A stretch of DNA of 64,000 nt from Neoceratodus forsteri (GCA_016271365.2 CM057449.1:1565458501-1565522500), one strand, 5' to 3'. Numbered from the stretch's first letter, positions 42,940-55,257 are shown. Made by a program: numbers and translations. Notes: generated by a model not told the origin, from the letters alone.

Positions 42940-43350
42940 AACTTCAGTGTAACTCAACTTTAAGCAGGACTGAATGGTGACAAAAACCCCAAACAATCTA
43001 ATCTGCAAAGGCTGAAAACAACAGACACTGACATGTGTTGTTTTTGTTAGGGTTCATGAATGTGCCACATCTCTATCTCGGACAGTGGTACGGGGAACAA
43101 ACCATATGATCTCAATTGTTTGGGTCACGGTAAGTTCATCCCCCCCCCCCCATCTCAGATATAGAGGTGGCACATTGATGAGTTCTAAGTAGGACAAATC
43201 ATGTGTCTGCTGTTTTTAGCCCTTGTAGATTGTTCGTGAGTCCTTGTGCCACCATTCAGTCCTGCTTAAAGCCAAGTCAACCTTAGTTCATATGTGATGA
43301 TTTGCTTATACTTTCATGATGCTCTGCATTGGTGGGGTATGTGTAGTTTT
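42940..43350. repeat. Two-armed fold-back element
   Basis: TTTAAGCAGGACTGAATGGTG near 42960 has its exact complement near 43252-43272. Pairing continues imperfectly inward (AAGGCTGAAAACAACAGACA against TGTCTGCTGTTTTTAGCCCTT) and outward. A C-run lies in the loop (43140-43151). Related single arms occur at 39470-39605 and 58890-59100. Confidence 0.82.
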
Positions 43351-44275
43351 ACATTTCTTTGAAATTTGGCTTTTTTGTCAGCGTCTTTCCAGGGTAATCC
43401 TTGCTTCCAGATTTTTGCACTGAAGTTCTTGTCTCTTTAAAGACAGAAATATATATGGCAAAAAAATCAATGCATAAACCTTGCCACTCTCCATGCTGCA
43501 CGCCATACATAATTAACATCAGCATCAAAGTTTTACTCGGTTTTCAAAAATGCAGATACTTCTTCCATACTGTTGTTGGATTAATCGGTAGAAGAAGCCT
43601 CCTCAGGCTTTTCTGTCTCATTTAAAAATTCTACAGGCCATCACAATCAAAAGCAAGGATTTCTGCTCGCTGATAACAGCTCTGCGTTTGTAGAGATAGG
43701 TGATGGAAAACTTCTACTGAGGCATAAGACCTGCCTGTCTTGCATGAAGTGTTTTCTGTGGGCTTATATTACCAGGCTACATTAGGGTAGCTGTATATGC
43801 CTGCCCCCCACACACACACACACCACACCACCATCTTCCAGACCTCCTTACAGTAAGGCAATCTGAATAACTAGCTCTCTGAATCCATCTCTACGGCAAG
43901 TACTGAAAAGATAGTAGGTGTCTCTGAGTTTGTGTTGTCAATTTCTAGGCCAGTCCCAATGTCTGACACCTTACCACCACAACAACCTACTGCAGAAATG
44001 CAAAACCTCAGGGGTGTCATAAAAGTATGGGGGAAATTATGTGATGATCATTTTAAGTGCAACCGCACAGATATCTCTCAGGATATTGACTCGCGGGGGA
44101 AAAAACACTCCGTCCATGTTGAGCAGCACTCCTACAAAATGAGGGTTACAACATTGTAGTGTATTTTATAAATTTTTAAACTTGTGCTTCATAGCTGCAT
44201 TTTCCCTTATGGTTAAAGCAGAGAGGGCTTATACAGTTTGTTCCTTCTCTCTTCTTTTATATTTCTCCATTACAG
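43351..44275. other. No gene seen
   Basis: Non-repetitive-looking sequence with no recognised coding, except for the splice acceptor at its right end (see next entry). A short CA tract lies near 43808. Confidence 0.5.
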
Positions 44276-44335
44276 ATTTTATTACTGCTTCAGTGTTGAA
44301 ACTGCTCAGATCCATTGCAGCTGACCCTGTACAGA
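44276..44335 (+). CDS. Candidate orphan 60-nt coding exon (hypothetical)
   Basis: A strong acceptor (pyrimidine-rich TTCCTTCTCTCTTCTTTTAT near 44240-44260, then TTACAG ending at 44275) precedes 60 nt that end immediately before a perfect donor GTAAGT (44336-44341). One frame is open and reads FITASVLKLLRSIAADPVQ, a plausible amphipathic helix; the other two contain TGA. Being 60 nt, it would preserve phase. It lies in a stretch without recognised repeats. I do not recognise the protein. A chance match remains quite possible. Confidence 0.3.
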
Positions 44336-44341
44336 GTAAGT

Positions 44342-45921
44342 CTTTGATATTCTGGTTATTTAGGAGTAGATGACACCATAGGCACATCGGATCTACTCCC
44401 CCACTAATCAGTCCAGCCTGTATCCAAACCCTTTCAAAGCGGAAACAGCATATTCTGTCATGTAATTGAATGGTATGTACAAGAGGCCAGCATTGAAGGA
44501 GTTAAGCATAGATTTTATGCTCCTGTGCCAGGCTTTTTTTTTTGTTAATTATTATCTTGTTAGTATATTATTTAAAGCTAAATTACCTATATGTACTACA
44601 GCCTGAAGACCTGCAAGACTGTATGAATTATAGCTGCCAACTTTGCAAGCTCTCTCTGCAAGCGCCGGACTCTAAAATAAAAGAAAAAGGTTAAGAAGTG
44701 AACCACGGCTTGCAAAGAGCCGTTCCGTCTTCTTCCATTACTGTAATACAGAGTGAGGACAACCGCAACTCTTGCGGTGCAGGAGCTTTCTTTGAAGCCA
44801 AGAGAAAGCATTAGAACTATGCTTTCAGTGCTTCGTGTAGGGACATAATATGCTGTCCCCCCCCCCCCTTTCCTCCCGGGTTCTTCATCGTAGAGCGGGC
44901 TGTTAGAAACGAGTGGCATGATGGTCCCATATGGCTTCAGCCTGAAGCACCGGATAGTTTTCGACTGCTACCACGCTTTATGGAGCTTAGTCCATTCCTT
45001 GAAGTGCACCGGCAGCCTTCAGTACATATTGCAATTTAATAAATACGCCGAGATACCTGACCAGTGCGTCTCGGGGACGGTCATTTCCATTATTTACCCA
45101 AAACCATCCTTCTAGAACTAGGGGTGTCCCTAATTCGCAGGGCCTCGAGGCAAACAGAGGAAATAAAAGAGGGAGCAGAGGAGAAAGAACGAGACACCAT
45201 AGTAGGAGGCCACCCTACTACAGGGGAAACGTGAACAAGGCTTTAGAAGACAGGATGACTGCTGCAGCAGATTTTGAGAGAAGAAAAAGGGGGAAAGAAA
45301 AGGGGGGTTGCCTTGAGGTATCCTTACTTGAACATAACTTAAATGCACAGGGCCAATACTGCCACATTTCTTTCAGAAAAAACTAGGAAAGCTGTGAATG
45401 TTTTTTATTCGCAGACTTTGACCTTTTCAAAAGTGGCAATGTTTTGTCAATATATTGTCATGTGATTGTGAAACAGCTTATGCACTTTCTTAAAAAAAAA
45501 GTTGCTGAACAGACCCAAGAAACCTCTTCTTAACAGAAAACTTTAGAACCTATATGTTGCTGAAATTCTCTATGACTGTGCCAAACAAACAGCAAAAAAT
45601 CCTTTGTATGTTCTGAAACGTGTTACATTGGGGATACTAGAACTAATTTCTAACAACATGCAAAAACAAAAAGGCAAGCTGTGCCTTCGATTTCTTTATA
45701 CCTTTCTATATGCAAGTATCAGGTTATGGGGCAAGTATGCTGGCACAATGGTGCCGTTCCAGGTAACGGCCCGTACCTTGGAGTGGCAGTCTTGAAAAAA
45801 CGTGCATGTATTTCATGTGTCCTCATTGTTTTCCCCCTTAATTTAAACCAAGTTAATCTTTAGTACACGATGTCGATTTGTTCTCTACTAGGATCTTGCT
45901 TTCACTGTTAAAAATACGTAA
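44342..45921. other. No gene confirmed; modest CpG-containing patch at 44650-45120
   Basis: CpGs are denser at 44660-45090 than in the surroundings. A 65-codon open frame at 44918-45115 has no recognisable motif. It could be an old gene fragment, promoter-like DNA or noise. Confidence 0.35.
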
Positions 45922-46449
45922 AAAGCACCAGCCCAGGGGAATATTGGGCTGAGCCACTGTGGTGCCTTACCTCTCACCACACCGGTGATGTGGATTCGGG
46001 AACAAGTACAAGGGCTGGGTGAGAATCCGCCTGGCAGCTCTCCTCTCCTGGATTTGGCTGGTGTGTTGTCAGTTCTTGGCTGCCACCAGATGGAGGCCTG
46101 GTGGTAGCACCGACGCCTTGAAGGCAGACTTACCATGTGTGCCTCCACTTGCAGGCATCCTCCGTGTCACCGCAGTGTCGGGGAAAGTAAAGGGAGAAAA
46201 TAGAAAAGTGATGGTGGGGCTTAATGAACCTTGCCGTCTACCTCCGACCCACGCTACTGACTGAGCTTCCTGGTCTGATCTGGACTTTGTGAACCTGGGA
46301 GCAGGACAGCATTTCCTCCTCCAACTCCACCACAGGGGGCAAACTGTGAGAGAACTCACCAACCAGGTAGGTCCAATGACAACAGGCACTGGTTGGGAGG
46401 AAGTGAGACAGGGCTGCCATCAGTGGAGAAGATGCTTTATAGAAAACAA
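45922..46449 (+). mobile_element. tRNA-headed SINE, copy S5
   Basis: The head GGGCTGAGCCACTGTGGTGC (box-A-like) leads to GTGGATTCGGGAACAAG (box-B-like). The body includes GCTGCCACCAGATGGAGGC, shared with S6. The flanks AAAAATACGTAA (45910-45921) and AAAAATACTTAA (46450-46461) look like a 12-bp target duplication with one mismatch. Confidence 0.75.
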
Positions 46450-46461
46450 AAAAATACTTAA

Positions 46462-47008
46462 GCTGGCCTGATGCCTTGAAGGGCTGTGGCACTGGACGCC
46501 TTACTTTCTGCCATGCCGGTGACGTGAGTTCAGGAACTAGTTTGGGCTACTGGGGATTGGCCGTGGTGGGAGAGGACTGCTTTCTCCTGGGGAGGGGGTA
46601 TTAAGCTGTGCCCACCTAGACTGCCACCACATGGAGGCATGTTGGCAGAGCAGTCGCAGCTCCGTACGGTACATCCGGTGGTAGATGCATAGTGCATGCT
46701 TGCCTCTACATGCACACACATCTCCGTTATTGCACACTGCCAAGACAAGGGGAAACAAGAAAAGTAGAAATGCCTAGCCATGGAAGAATGAAGCCTGACC
46801 CATAGCCTGGCGTGCACTACCACCCAGGACTACCTCCTTTGGATTGTATTTGTTGGGGGGGATGGCCCTTCATCTTCTGGCTCTGCTGTGGGGGAAATCT
46901 GTGGGGGAGCTATAAGTGAGTCCTGGGGAGGCAGTCGACAGTGTGGTGTGGGTTGGGGCTGATAGCCCAGCCAGAATCAGGGCTAAGAAATAGCTTGACA
47001 AAAGAAAA
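46462..47008 (+). mobile_element. tRNA-headed SINE, copy S6, directly after S5
   Basis: The head near 46480 (GGGCTGTGGCACTGGACGCC, then GTGAGTTCAGGAACTAG as box B) and the body ACTGCCACCACATGGAGGC parallel S5. It is bounded by AAAAATACTTAA at 46450-46461 and again at 47009-47020, so both SINEs share one A-rich target motif. Confidence 0.75.
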
Positions 47009-47020
47009 AAAAATACTTAA

Positions 47021-47989
47021 AAATGTTGTAGTCAGATGAATGCTGCAAAGTAGTCCCAGTTGCTGACTTTGCTTTGAAATGAGGGGCTTTAAGATCCCAC
47101 CTGAGTGTGCTGACCTTTCAGCCATCATCAGGCAGTGTGATGATGGCCCCAGCCGCCTCCTTTAATTGGGAGCTGTAAATATCTTGTTTCCAAGCAAGGT
47201 TACTGACCCTTTCAGCAGCTCTTTGGAGCTGAAAATGGCACAGTAATCTTATGTCTAAATGCCCTACATTTAGTAGCTTCACACTCTGCCTGCCAGACTT
47301 TTATGGCAATAAGTGTCTCGTGTCGCCCACTTGTTTTCTTATTCATTGCAAACATTCTGCACCTACGCTTGTTCTGAACTTGGTCTTAATGTATAAAAAT
47401 CTTTATCTGCCACTCTGTCCTGTTACCTAGTGTTGCAAGCTACTGAGATGACCTTTAGAAATTCAGAACACTAAGGTGGAGAGGGAATTGTGCAGTGGAA
47501 CATTAAAACATCTATAATGGGTGTTTTTAAAAATCTGTTGTGGGGAGAAGATGTATGCTATTTAATAGAAAACTGAACTAGAAATGGGAGCAGGTATGAA
47601 ATCTAGAAATGATGAATAAGTCAAAATTAAAGGCAGAATTTATGGGTCTCATGATTAACATATTGTTTGTAATAGTAGTTGGCATTATAATGACTGGCTT
47701 GTACTGTGCCTACTTATATGATTCGTTTTATGGTTACTATGACATGTTTTAGTAATATTGCGTATAGGCAATTCAGAAATGTAAGTAAAAAGGCCATACA
47801 TGCAGTTATGAGCAGATTTTCTTTACTGACCTCTGTGAGAGAGCCCCCCAGAATTTCTGACATAACAGTAAAAGTGTGGTTGGTTGGTGGCTCACTTACA
47901 CAGCACAGTAATGACCTGCTTCAGGAAGGGGTGGTTAATTGTAACAAACTTTAATAGGACTGCATATGCATTTAACAGACAGTTCTCTG
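47021..47989. other. No gene seen
   Basis: AT-rich sequence without recognised motifs. Confidence 0.5.
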
Positions 47990-49570
47990 ACCTTTTCCGC
48001 CCTCGCCCCTTCTTTAGCCCTACTGCACAGGATACGTCTGTGTTCTCTTCTTACGTCCCTTCGCCTTATTCCTCTCTTTACCTTAAAAACAGTGGGTGAG
48101 ATTGGTATATTCCTGTGTAGCCTCTCCCTTCTTACCAGTGCTGGCCATGATAACATGGAGTCAAAATTCATTCAAGTGGGTGCCCCTTCCTTGCCTTTCT
48201 AACTGCCATATTTTTAATGTATCCATGCTACTGGTACAGTTCCTGATATGTGGAAAATATCCTAGGTTGTTCCAGTGTTTACAAGGTGACCTGAAATGTA
48301 TTGAAAACTATCATCTTGTAGCTATCCTGTCAGCCATCAGCAAACTTCTGGAGATAGTTGTGACGTCCCAATTAACTGAGTACCTCTACAAATATGATCT
48401 ACTGACCCTGGCACAGCATGGTTTCCGGAGCGAGCATAGCACTGCCACTGCCACTGCCCTTTCTAAAGTCTCTTCTGAGATTTGGGTTGCTGTGGACTAT
48501 AGCAAGCTTACTGGAGCAATGCTGTTGATCTCTCCAAAGCCTTTGACATGGTTGACCATAAACTTCTCTGCAGCAAGTTGTGTTCTCTGAGCCTGTCAAG
48601 ACCATCAGCTCTCAACTGAATGCTGACTTCCACTGAATCCAATCCTAGCTCATGGTGAACAAGTTCTAACCTAAAGAAGATGCAGTCTATGCTCTTTGGA
48701 TTCCAGGCTAAAGATAGATCATGTCCTGAGACCCTGGATGGGTCACGTGCTGATGGCTTTCCCATTGTTACTGCCCACTTCTTTAAATATCTTGGAGTTA
48801 CTTTAGACCCACTGCTTGATTTCTCACTGCACATCCCAAATGTGTGTAGTGTAGTAAAAAGCAAACTTGGCATGGCGTAGAGGGCTAAACATATCCTCAC
48901 TCCTGCGGCGCAGCTCGCCCCAGCTAGAGGATTGCTCTTACCCACCCTAAGTTATGGATTCATCACCTTCACCCACATTGCAAAGTCTCTGCCTAAGTGG
49001 GACATAATTTATAACAGTGTTTGTTGGTTTGCCTTCTCTGTAGCCCTCCTCACATACCACTGTGAGCTTTATGAAAAAGTAGGATGGTTGTCTCCAAAGA
49101 GTAGTATTTGCTTTGACTTGTTTGGTCAATACAGTGATCTGGTCTGCTAATCCTTTTACCCTGGCTGAGTAGTTAAAGGTTTCTAACTCATGTTACCCCC
49201 TTAGATCTAGTGATAAGTCCCTGCTTGCAAATCATAAAACCCATACAGCTGTGGGAGATCAGATCTTGGTTGTTTGTGCACCCAGTATCTGCTCATAGTG
49301 TTCCTTCTCACTCTGTTTTCAGAAGATCCCTCTGGGACTACCTGAAGGCTGACTTAGCCCACAGTTGCAATAGATGTGCTACATTGATCTGTGCCGTTAC
49401 TTTAACTTGTTGTAAACCTTAACTGTATGTGTTGTATTAATGTTTTTTGCAGTTTTTCTGATGTTCTATAGTAGGCGTTTTTCTCTTCACACTAACTTGC
49501 TGGATTGTGCCTGAAAATAGGCATTGTAATTGTCTAGTGTGCTTACCTGGTCATTGAAAACTAAATAAAT
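47990..49570 (+). mobile_element. LINE of the third family, plus-strand copy with V-SINE-like tail
   Basis: 5'-truncated LINE ending in TGCCTGAAAATAGGCA (49508-49523), TGTCTAGTGTGCTTACCTGG (49531-49550) and AACTAAATAAATAA. This tail is shared with the V-SINE at 39930-40345. Confidence 0.85.
48200..49420 (+). pseudogene. LINE RT and C-terminus, heavily decayed
   Basis: RT remnants include NYHLVAILSAISKLLEIVVT (for the usual NYRPI..L...SK..E), then DLLTLAQHGFRSEHSTATAT and LSKAFDMVDH-like text split by a frameshift near 48540. The YADD box region is deleted or unrecognisable. Downstream pieces are ITAHFFKYLGVTLDPLLDFS-like (48680-48880) and TYHCELYEKVGWL (about 49055-49095). Confidence 0.8.
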
Positions 49571-49726
49571 AATACAGTAACAATATTTTTATTATGAAAC
49601 GGGTAAGAGAGATCAAGATATGTGATTTCAATGGGATCATATGACAGAGCAATATTTCAGCACAACAGCACAGGTCAGAAACACTTAAAGCAGCTGATAC
49701 TGCGTGAAAAATGGAAAAACAATTAT

Positions 49727-49870
49727 TCTAGGAGCATGGTTATAGTTCACTGTCAACTCATTGGCAGTTCCACTGGAAGTGCTGATTCTTCGGCACATCT
49801 TTAAGCTAAGATCCTCCCACCACACGAGCAGTACATCCTCCGGCTCCATCCTGTGACGTCAGATCTTCTT
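49727..49870. repeat. Left ITR of DIRS copy D, with CRE
   Basis: It matches the complement of the right ITR, for example AGTACATCCTCCGGCTCCA and GGAAGTGCTGATTC. The outer edge (CTAGGAGCATGGTTATAG) is complementary to the left half of the ICR. TGACGTCA, a perfect CRE, lies at 49854-49861. Confidence 0.9.
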
Positions 49871-50287
49871 TTCCGCTGGAAGAGTTCAATCTCCTCCTTC
49901 ACAAATCCACAAGTTGTAGGACTCAAAGTGCACCAGTTGCGAATTTTTACTTTCAAAGTGTTTCTTTGGTTATCTGTATTTCCATGATTCTGCTCCTGCC
50001 TCGGTGACAGAAGATGGAACACAAAGAAACAAAGCCCACTCCTGGCTTCAAGGTCAGTGTCATGTGCTGATTTAGTGGAAGGACCCAGATGTGTCTTGCC
50101 TCTACTGTCTGGGGGCTGCACATGATGTTTCGGGTTGTGGCCTTATCGGACAGTGCTCCTTTCCTCATTGAAGGATTGCGCGGCGCAGTTTCTTCTTGGA
50201 TGGCCAGATGGCCAAGACCCAAAACTACAGCTGAAAAGCCATAATAAAGCCTTCACTGTGGTGTGATTAGAGGCCCAGCTCGTGACC

Positions 50288-52114
50288 ATGGAAGAGGCAG
50301 TGGCTAGTGCTGCAGTAGAGACCTCATCAGCTTCAGTTCTGCTGCCTGCTGGGGCCAGCATTGGAGTGTTCTTCATTGGGGAATATTGGGAGATGTGCTG
50401 GGCCTTCCAGCCCTTTGGGGAAGAGTCCTGCCTGCCATGGTAAGAATTGGAAGCACCACAGGCGCCAGTCGTGGGACTGGGAGAGATCACACTCCTCCCA
50501 ATCCCTACACTCCCCTGACCACTCGAAATGAGTCGAGCACTCAAATTCGGTTGAGCCTTCCTTGGTCGAGGGCCAGGTCGCAAGATCCACAGTGTCCCCA
50601 CTGAGATTGTCAACCTCAACACCGGACAATCATGTGGTTAAGATTTTTCTCATCCCTGTCCACCAGTTGACAGAGGAGGTCGACGATGGTTGAGATCATT
50701 GTTGAGGCGCCACTGTCTACCTTGCTCAACCAGGCATCGCTGTCAGTGTTCCTCAACCTCTCAGATGAGAAGAGGCTCCGCTGTCACATGCAGCAATGCT
50801 ACGAGGAACTCCTCTGGCAGCAGTGGGCCATAACAGCACAGGGTAGGGCTCTCTATTTCTGACCCGTGTGGTTGACTGGTGTCAATCAAGCCTGTGCTGG
50901 TTCGCCCAAGACAGTTGTCCCCTACACCTATCTCCCAACCCTTGTGTGGGGGATCTGCCGCCACCACTGCCTTTGGTGGGAGCCCCAACTAAGGACTCCC
51001 ATGCTGTGGCCAGCTTGTTAGGCCAGCTGTTGGTGGCAGTCACCCAGTCCATGGTGGCAAACGGTCAAGAGCCATTTTGAGGAGTCTTCTGATGACTCAG
51101 ACTGCTCCTCCATGCAGTTGTCGAGGACACATACCTTTGACCATGTGTCAGTTGATGAGTTGACTACTGACCATGGGCCAGTGTCATTCAGGACCCTACT
51201 GAGGCTAATTCTGGAGTCCATGTCTGTCCCTCTGAAACCAGTTCAGAAAAGTGTTAAGTACCCTTAAACAGACATCCTGGATAGGGATGAATCCACAGGG
51301 ATTGCCTTTCTCAAGCCTGAGGCCATATTGGGACTGGCCTTGGAGTTTTGGCAGCATCCAGCATCCTGTTTGGTACCCTCTTCCCATATGGTCCGCAAGT
51401 ACGTGCTCCCTTCTGGCTCTCTTTCTGGGTTCTTGGACCACCCTTTGGCCAAGGGTCAGGTCTCAAACTCGGGTTTCCATAAGTCTGGAAACTGGGGGGA
51501 TGTGGACAAACCCCCCAACAAGGAGCTGAAGAAGCTTGATCATGCGCCCAGGAAAATCTATGCCACCTCCTCTCTTGTTCTCCATCAGGTAAGCTACACC
51601 ATGATTATGGCCAGCTTTGCTTGATAATGACCTCCCTCATCTCCCTGCTGACAAGCAGCTGCTAGTGAAGTTGGTCAGAGATCACAGTTAAGCACTGGTT
51701 AAACACTAGCCCCAGACGGCCTTAGACATGGGCGACTCCTGCAACTGTGCCATGGCAGTGGCTGTCACAATGTATCGCAGGGCCTGCTTGAGGTTCTCCA
51801 ACTTTATGGCAGACAGTCGGCACAAGCTGGTCATTGTCCAGTTCTTGGGCACTGACCTCTTTAGCCCAGATGTGAAAGGTTATCTCACAAGGACTGAGAA
51901 GTCCAATGCTACCCTGGACTCTGTAGCTTCATCCCTCAAGGACCGGAAGGCCCAGAAACTAAAAAAGAAGGCTTTTCAGTTTTGGTCCTTTCAGCCACAG
52001 TGGTCTTGGCAGCAGCAGGCCCAGCAGGCACAATATCAAGCCTGGCACCCCAGGCCAAGTTTTCTGGCCAGGCGCCCAACAGAGGCAGGAGTAGGGGAAG
52101 TAGTGCCCCTCTGA
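50288..52114 (+). pseudogene. DIRS Gag, copy D
   Basis: A possible start is the ATG at 50288 in a good context (GACCATGG), reading MEEAVASAAVETSSASV; this choice is uncertain. Recognisable Gag blocks are at 51330-51624 (HAPRKIYATSSLVLHQVSYT) and 51728-52114 (AVTMYRRACLRFSNFMAD, then a Q-rich tail QQQAQQAQYQAWHPRPSF). Stops and frameshifts separate them. The C-terminal tail is glutamine-rich where copies A and E have arginine and glycine. Confidence 0.75.
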
Positions 52115-52347
52115 CCCAGTGGTTGGTGCCCCCTCCAAAGCTGTCCAGTGATGGCTCAGGGGGTGTCTACCTCTTGCCTGTCCAGACCCTGACCCAGCTT
52201 GCTGTGGGAGGTCAGGTTTGCCACTTCTGGCCACACTTATCCATCATTACTCTGGACATGTTGGTTCTTGAGGTGATAGACACTGGACTACCACTAGATT
52301 TCAGCTTTGTCCTGCATTACTGATCCCACACTCCCCGGGAGTCCTCC

Positions 52348-54065
52348 ATGTCACAGGACATGCTGTCTGCCCACAGGGAGGACATCACTCAGCTCCTTGC
52401 GAAATGGGCTGTAGTCCATGTCCTAGATGCCCCGGCAAGTCATGGGTACATGCCCAGGTACTTCTTGGTCCCAAAACGGACAGGGGGCTGGCATCTTATA
52501 CTGGATCTGCATGAACTTAATCAGTACATGCGGAAGCACACATTCCAGATGGTCATTCTTGACCAGAATATGCCATCCCTGATGAAGGGCATGTGGTTCT
52601 GCTCCCTGGACCTCTAGGACAGGTTATTCCACATCAGCATCTCTGTCCCACTGGCATTACCTCTGATATTGCACAGAAAGAGTTCTGTGTCAGTTCCAAG
52701 TCATTCCTTTCAGCTTTTTGTCCATGCCCAGGGTCTTCATCAAATGCATGGCAGTGGTGGCAGCCTTCTTGCTGCACAGGGGCATTGGGTTATACTCCTA
52801 CCTCAACGACTGGCTGATAGCCGGGCCACCCAAGGAGGCAGTGGAGTGGTCCGGGATCTGGCCTTTGAGACCTGCAGTGACTTATGTCTCTTGGTCAACC
52901 TGGCCAAGTCCGAGCTGATCCTCTTGCAGGTGGTTCACTTCACTGGGTCAAAGCTAGACTTCCTGCGGGTGAGGGCCAACCTCCCTGTGGACCAGACTGT
53001 GGATCTTCCTTTGCCCAATAATTTCAGGATGGGCGCTTGCACCCTGCCCGGGACTACCTGCAGTTGCTGGAGTACACAGCATCCTGCACATCCGTGGGCC
53101 AGTTGGTCCACTGGTGGAAGCGGCACCTGCAGTGGGAGTTGGACCATCAGTGGTTCCAAGGACTAGGACACCTTGGACCAGCTAGGGACAGTGACCCAGC
53201 CGATGTGGGATGCCATACAATGGTGGCTGATCCATGAACATCTGGAGGAAGGAGTCCCATTTGTCTGTCCAGAACCAAATGACACGCTCATGATGGATGC
53301 ATCTCTGGTGGGGTGGGGAGCCCACCTGGGGGCCCACAGGGCCCATGGGTTCTGGTCACCCAGGGAGTTCCTTCACCATATCAACCTTATGGAGCACGAT
53401 GCGGTGTGGCTAGCTCTGACAGAATTCACTTCTTTGGTCAGGTCGTGCAAGTCCAGATGTACAACACCACAACCATGTCCTACCTGAGCAGGCAGGGTGG
53501 CATGCACTCCCTTCCCCAATGTTGGGAGACCCTCTGCATCTGGACTGTCATGTGCAGCCCTTGTGTAGATCTCTTGGTGATTTACATCACCAGAGTGGAC
53601 AGTCAGGGGGCAGATGCTCTGAACTGGGTAGGAGAGATGCTGCATGAGTAGTCCCTGCATCAGGAGGTGGTGAACACCTGTTCTCCCTGTGGGGCACACT
53701 TCTGGTTGACCTTTTGCCTCCTGGAAGAATGCAAAACTGAGGCTGTTTTGTGCCCATCCTTCACAGTTCCGGACACTGATGGGGGATGCCTTTGCAAGTC
53801 CCTGGACCCCATGCTCGTTTATTCCTTTCCTCCCTTCCCCTTGATCCACAAAGTCATGGTCATGGCCTGGAAGGAGAAGGCGTGTATAATCCTAATAGCT
53901 CCAGATTGGCCATGGCAGTTCTGGTACACAGATCTTCTCAGCCTCAGTAGCAGGCCTCCTTGGCAGTTTCCTCTTTCCCCAGACCTGTTGAGCAGACAAC
54001 AGGGGAAGGTCCTGAACTTGGACCTTCAGTTCCTGCACCCCACAGCCTGGTTCCTGAGCAGTTAG
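52348..54065 (+). pseudogene. DIRS RT-RNase H-methyltransferase-like ORF, copy D (active site lost)
   Basis: RT motifs: HGYMPRYFLVPKRTGGWHLI (52440-52500), LDLHELNQYM, then a TAG after CSLDL at 52617. The catalytic box reads YLND (52799-52810) in place of YLDD, so one metal-binding aspartate is gone. RNase H shows MMDASLVGWGAHLG (53290-53330) and NLMEHDAVWLALTEF, while VQMYNTTTMSYLSRQGG has lost the aspartate present in copy A (RRDNTTT). The methyltransferase-like part (PFPLIHKVMVMAWKEKAC, IILIAPDWPWQFWY) is open at 53667-54065. Several frameshifts occur. Confidence 0.88.
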
Positions 54066-55040
54066 ATTTCCAGGTTTTGGGTCTTATGGAAGATGTTCTC
54101 CATGTTGTGGAGGCCTCCCAAAAGAGTTGACTCATTGGTGCTATGCCTTTAAATAGAGAAGGTTTTCCATTTGGTCTCAGGGCAGTGAGCATGATCCCCT
54201 TGCTTGCCCTGTGACTTGTTTCCTTGAGTACCGTTGGTCCCTCTCCCAACTGGGGCTGTGAGCGACAACCCTCATGGTGCACCTGGCAGCCATCACTGCA
54301 TCCCAGATGTGGGCTGGTATTTTGATAGTGGCCCAGGAGAAGGTGTTTGGCACTTTATCAAGGGCTTGGACCATCTGTCCCCTCCGGTGCATGAGCCATC
54401 ACTGTGGGACTTGCAGCTGGTGCTGTCTGTGCTCATGGGCAAGCCATTTGAGCCTATGTACAGTTGTGAGATGACACATCTGTCGTGGGAGACGGTCTTC
54501 TTGGTGGCCATCTTGTCAGTCAGATTGATCAGAGAGCTTCATGCACTCTTGATGGAGTCAACATATCTGGTCTTCCACAGGGACAAGGTTGTCCTTCACC
54601 CCCACCCGAAGTTTCTTCCAAAGGTTGTATCGGAATTCCACTTTAACCAGGTGATGAAACTTCTGGCATATTTTAGTAGTCCTTCTTCAGAGGCTGACCA
54701 CAGGCTCCATACTCTAGACCTGCGGAGGGCGCTTTCTTACTGTGTAGAGCACATGGTGGAAGTTCAGGGTGAGGCTTGACAGCTGCTTGTACATATGCTG
54801 AAGCTGTGCCTGGCAACAAAGCGGAAGAATGACAGATGTATCGCATCCTGCATCAACCTCTGCTATAGGTTGGCTAGTGGGGTGCCTCCCATAGGGTTCA
54901 GGGCTTATTCCACCAGACATACTGCTGCCTTGGTGGCTGCTTCCAGGGACATTCCTATCCAGGAGATCTGCAGGGCTGCCACCTGGACGTCAGCATACAC
55001 CTTCATCTCCCAGTGTAGCATCAATCTAGAGTCTCAATAG
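54066..55040 (+). pseudogene. DIRS tyrosine recombinase, copy D (two catalytic residues lost)
   Basis: The catalytic domain is open at 54234-54779 and 54795-55040. The first Arg is kept (ILSVRLIRELHAL). The His of the His-x-x-Arg motif is Tyr (AYSTRHTAAL, TAT at 54906), and the nucleophilic Tyr is Cys (TFISQCSI, TGT at 55014). The recombinase would therefore be inactive even with an intact frame. A TGA near 54778 splits the two parts. The N-terminal core-binding domain is badly decayed. Confidence 0.88.
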
Positions 55041-55137
55041 GCTGCTGCCTTTGGGACCTTGGTTCTCCAATCTCTGTTCACCAAGTAGGGTTGCGCGCCT
55101 TGCCCCTTCCTCCCGGAGAACTGCTGGAAGTCTGCCA

Positions 55138-55228
55138 GTGTGTAGATAGTGGATTGTAGCCACTCCCAGGAAAAATGTGTTGCTCATCTGTAGCTGTAGT
55201 TCTAGGAGTGGTATATTGTTAACATCCA
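55138..55228. repeat. ICR of DIRS copy D
   Basis: The right half (GCTGTAGTTCTAGGAGTGGT) complements the right terminus near 55410-55450. The left half (TAGTGGATTGTAGCCACTCC) complements the left terminus at 49727-49760 more loosely. Confidence 0.88.
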
Positions 55229-55257
55229 CACCACCCACCCACCTTCCTCTGGCAAGT

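Noticed and set aside
44918..45115. 65-codon open frame in a CpG-containing patch as a gene
   Set aside because: No recognisable motif, no splice or polyadenylation context; too short to support.
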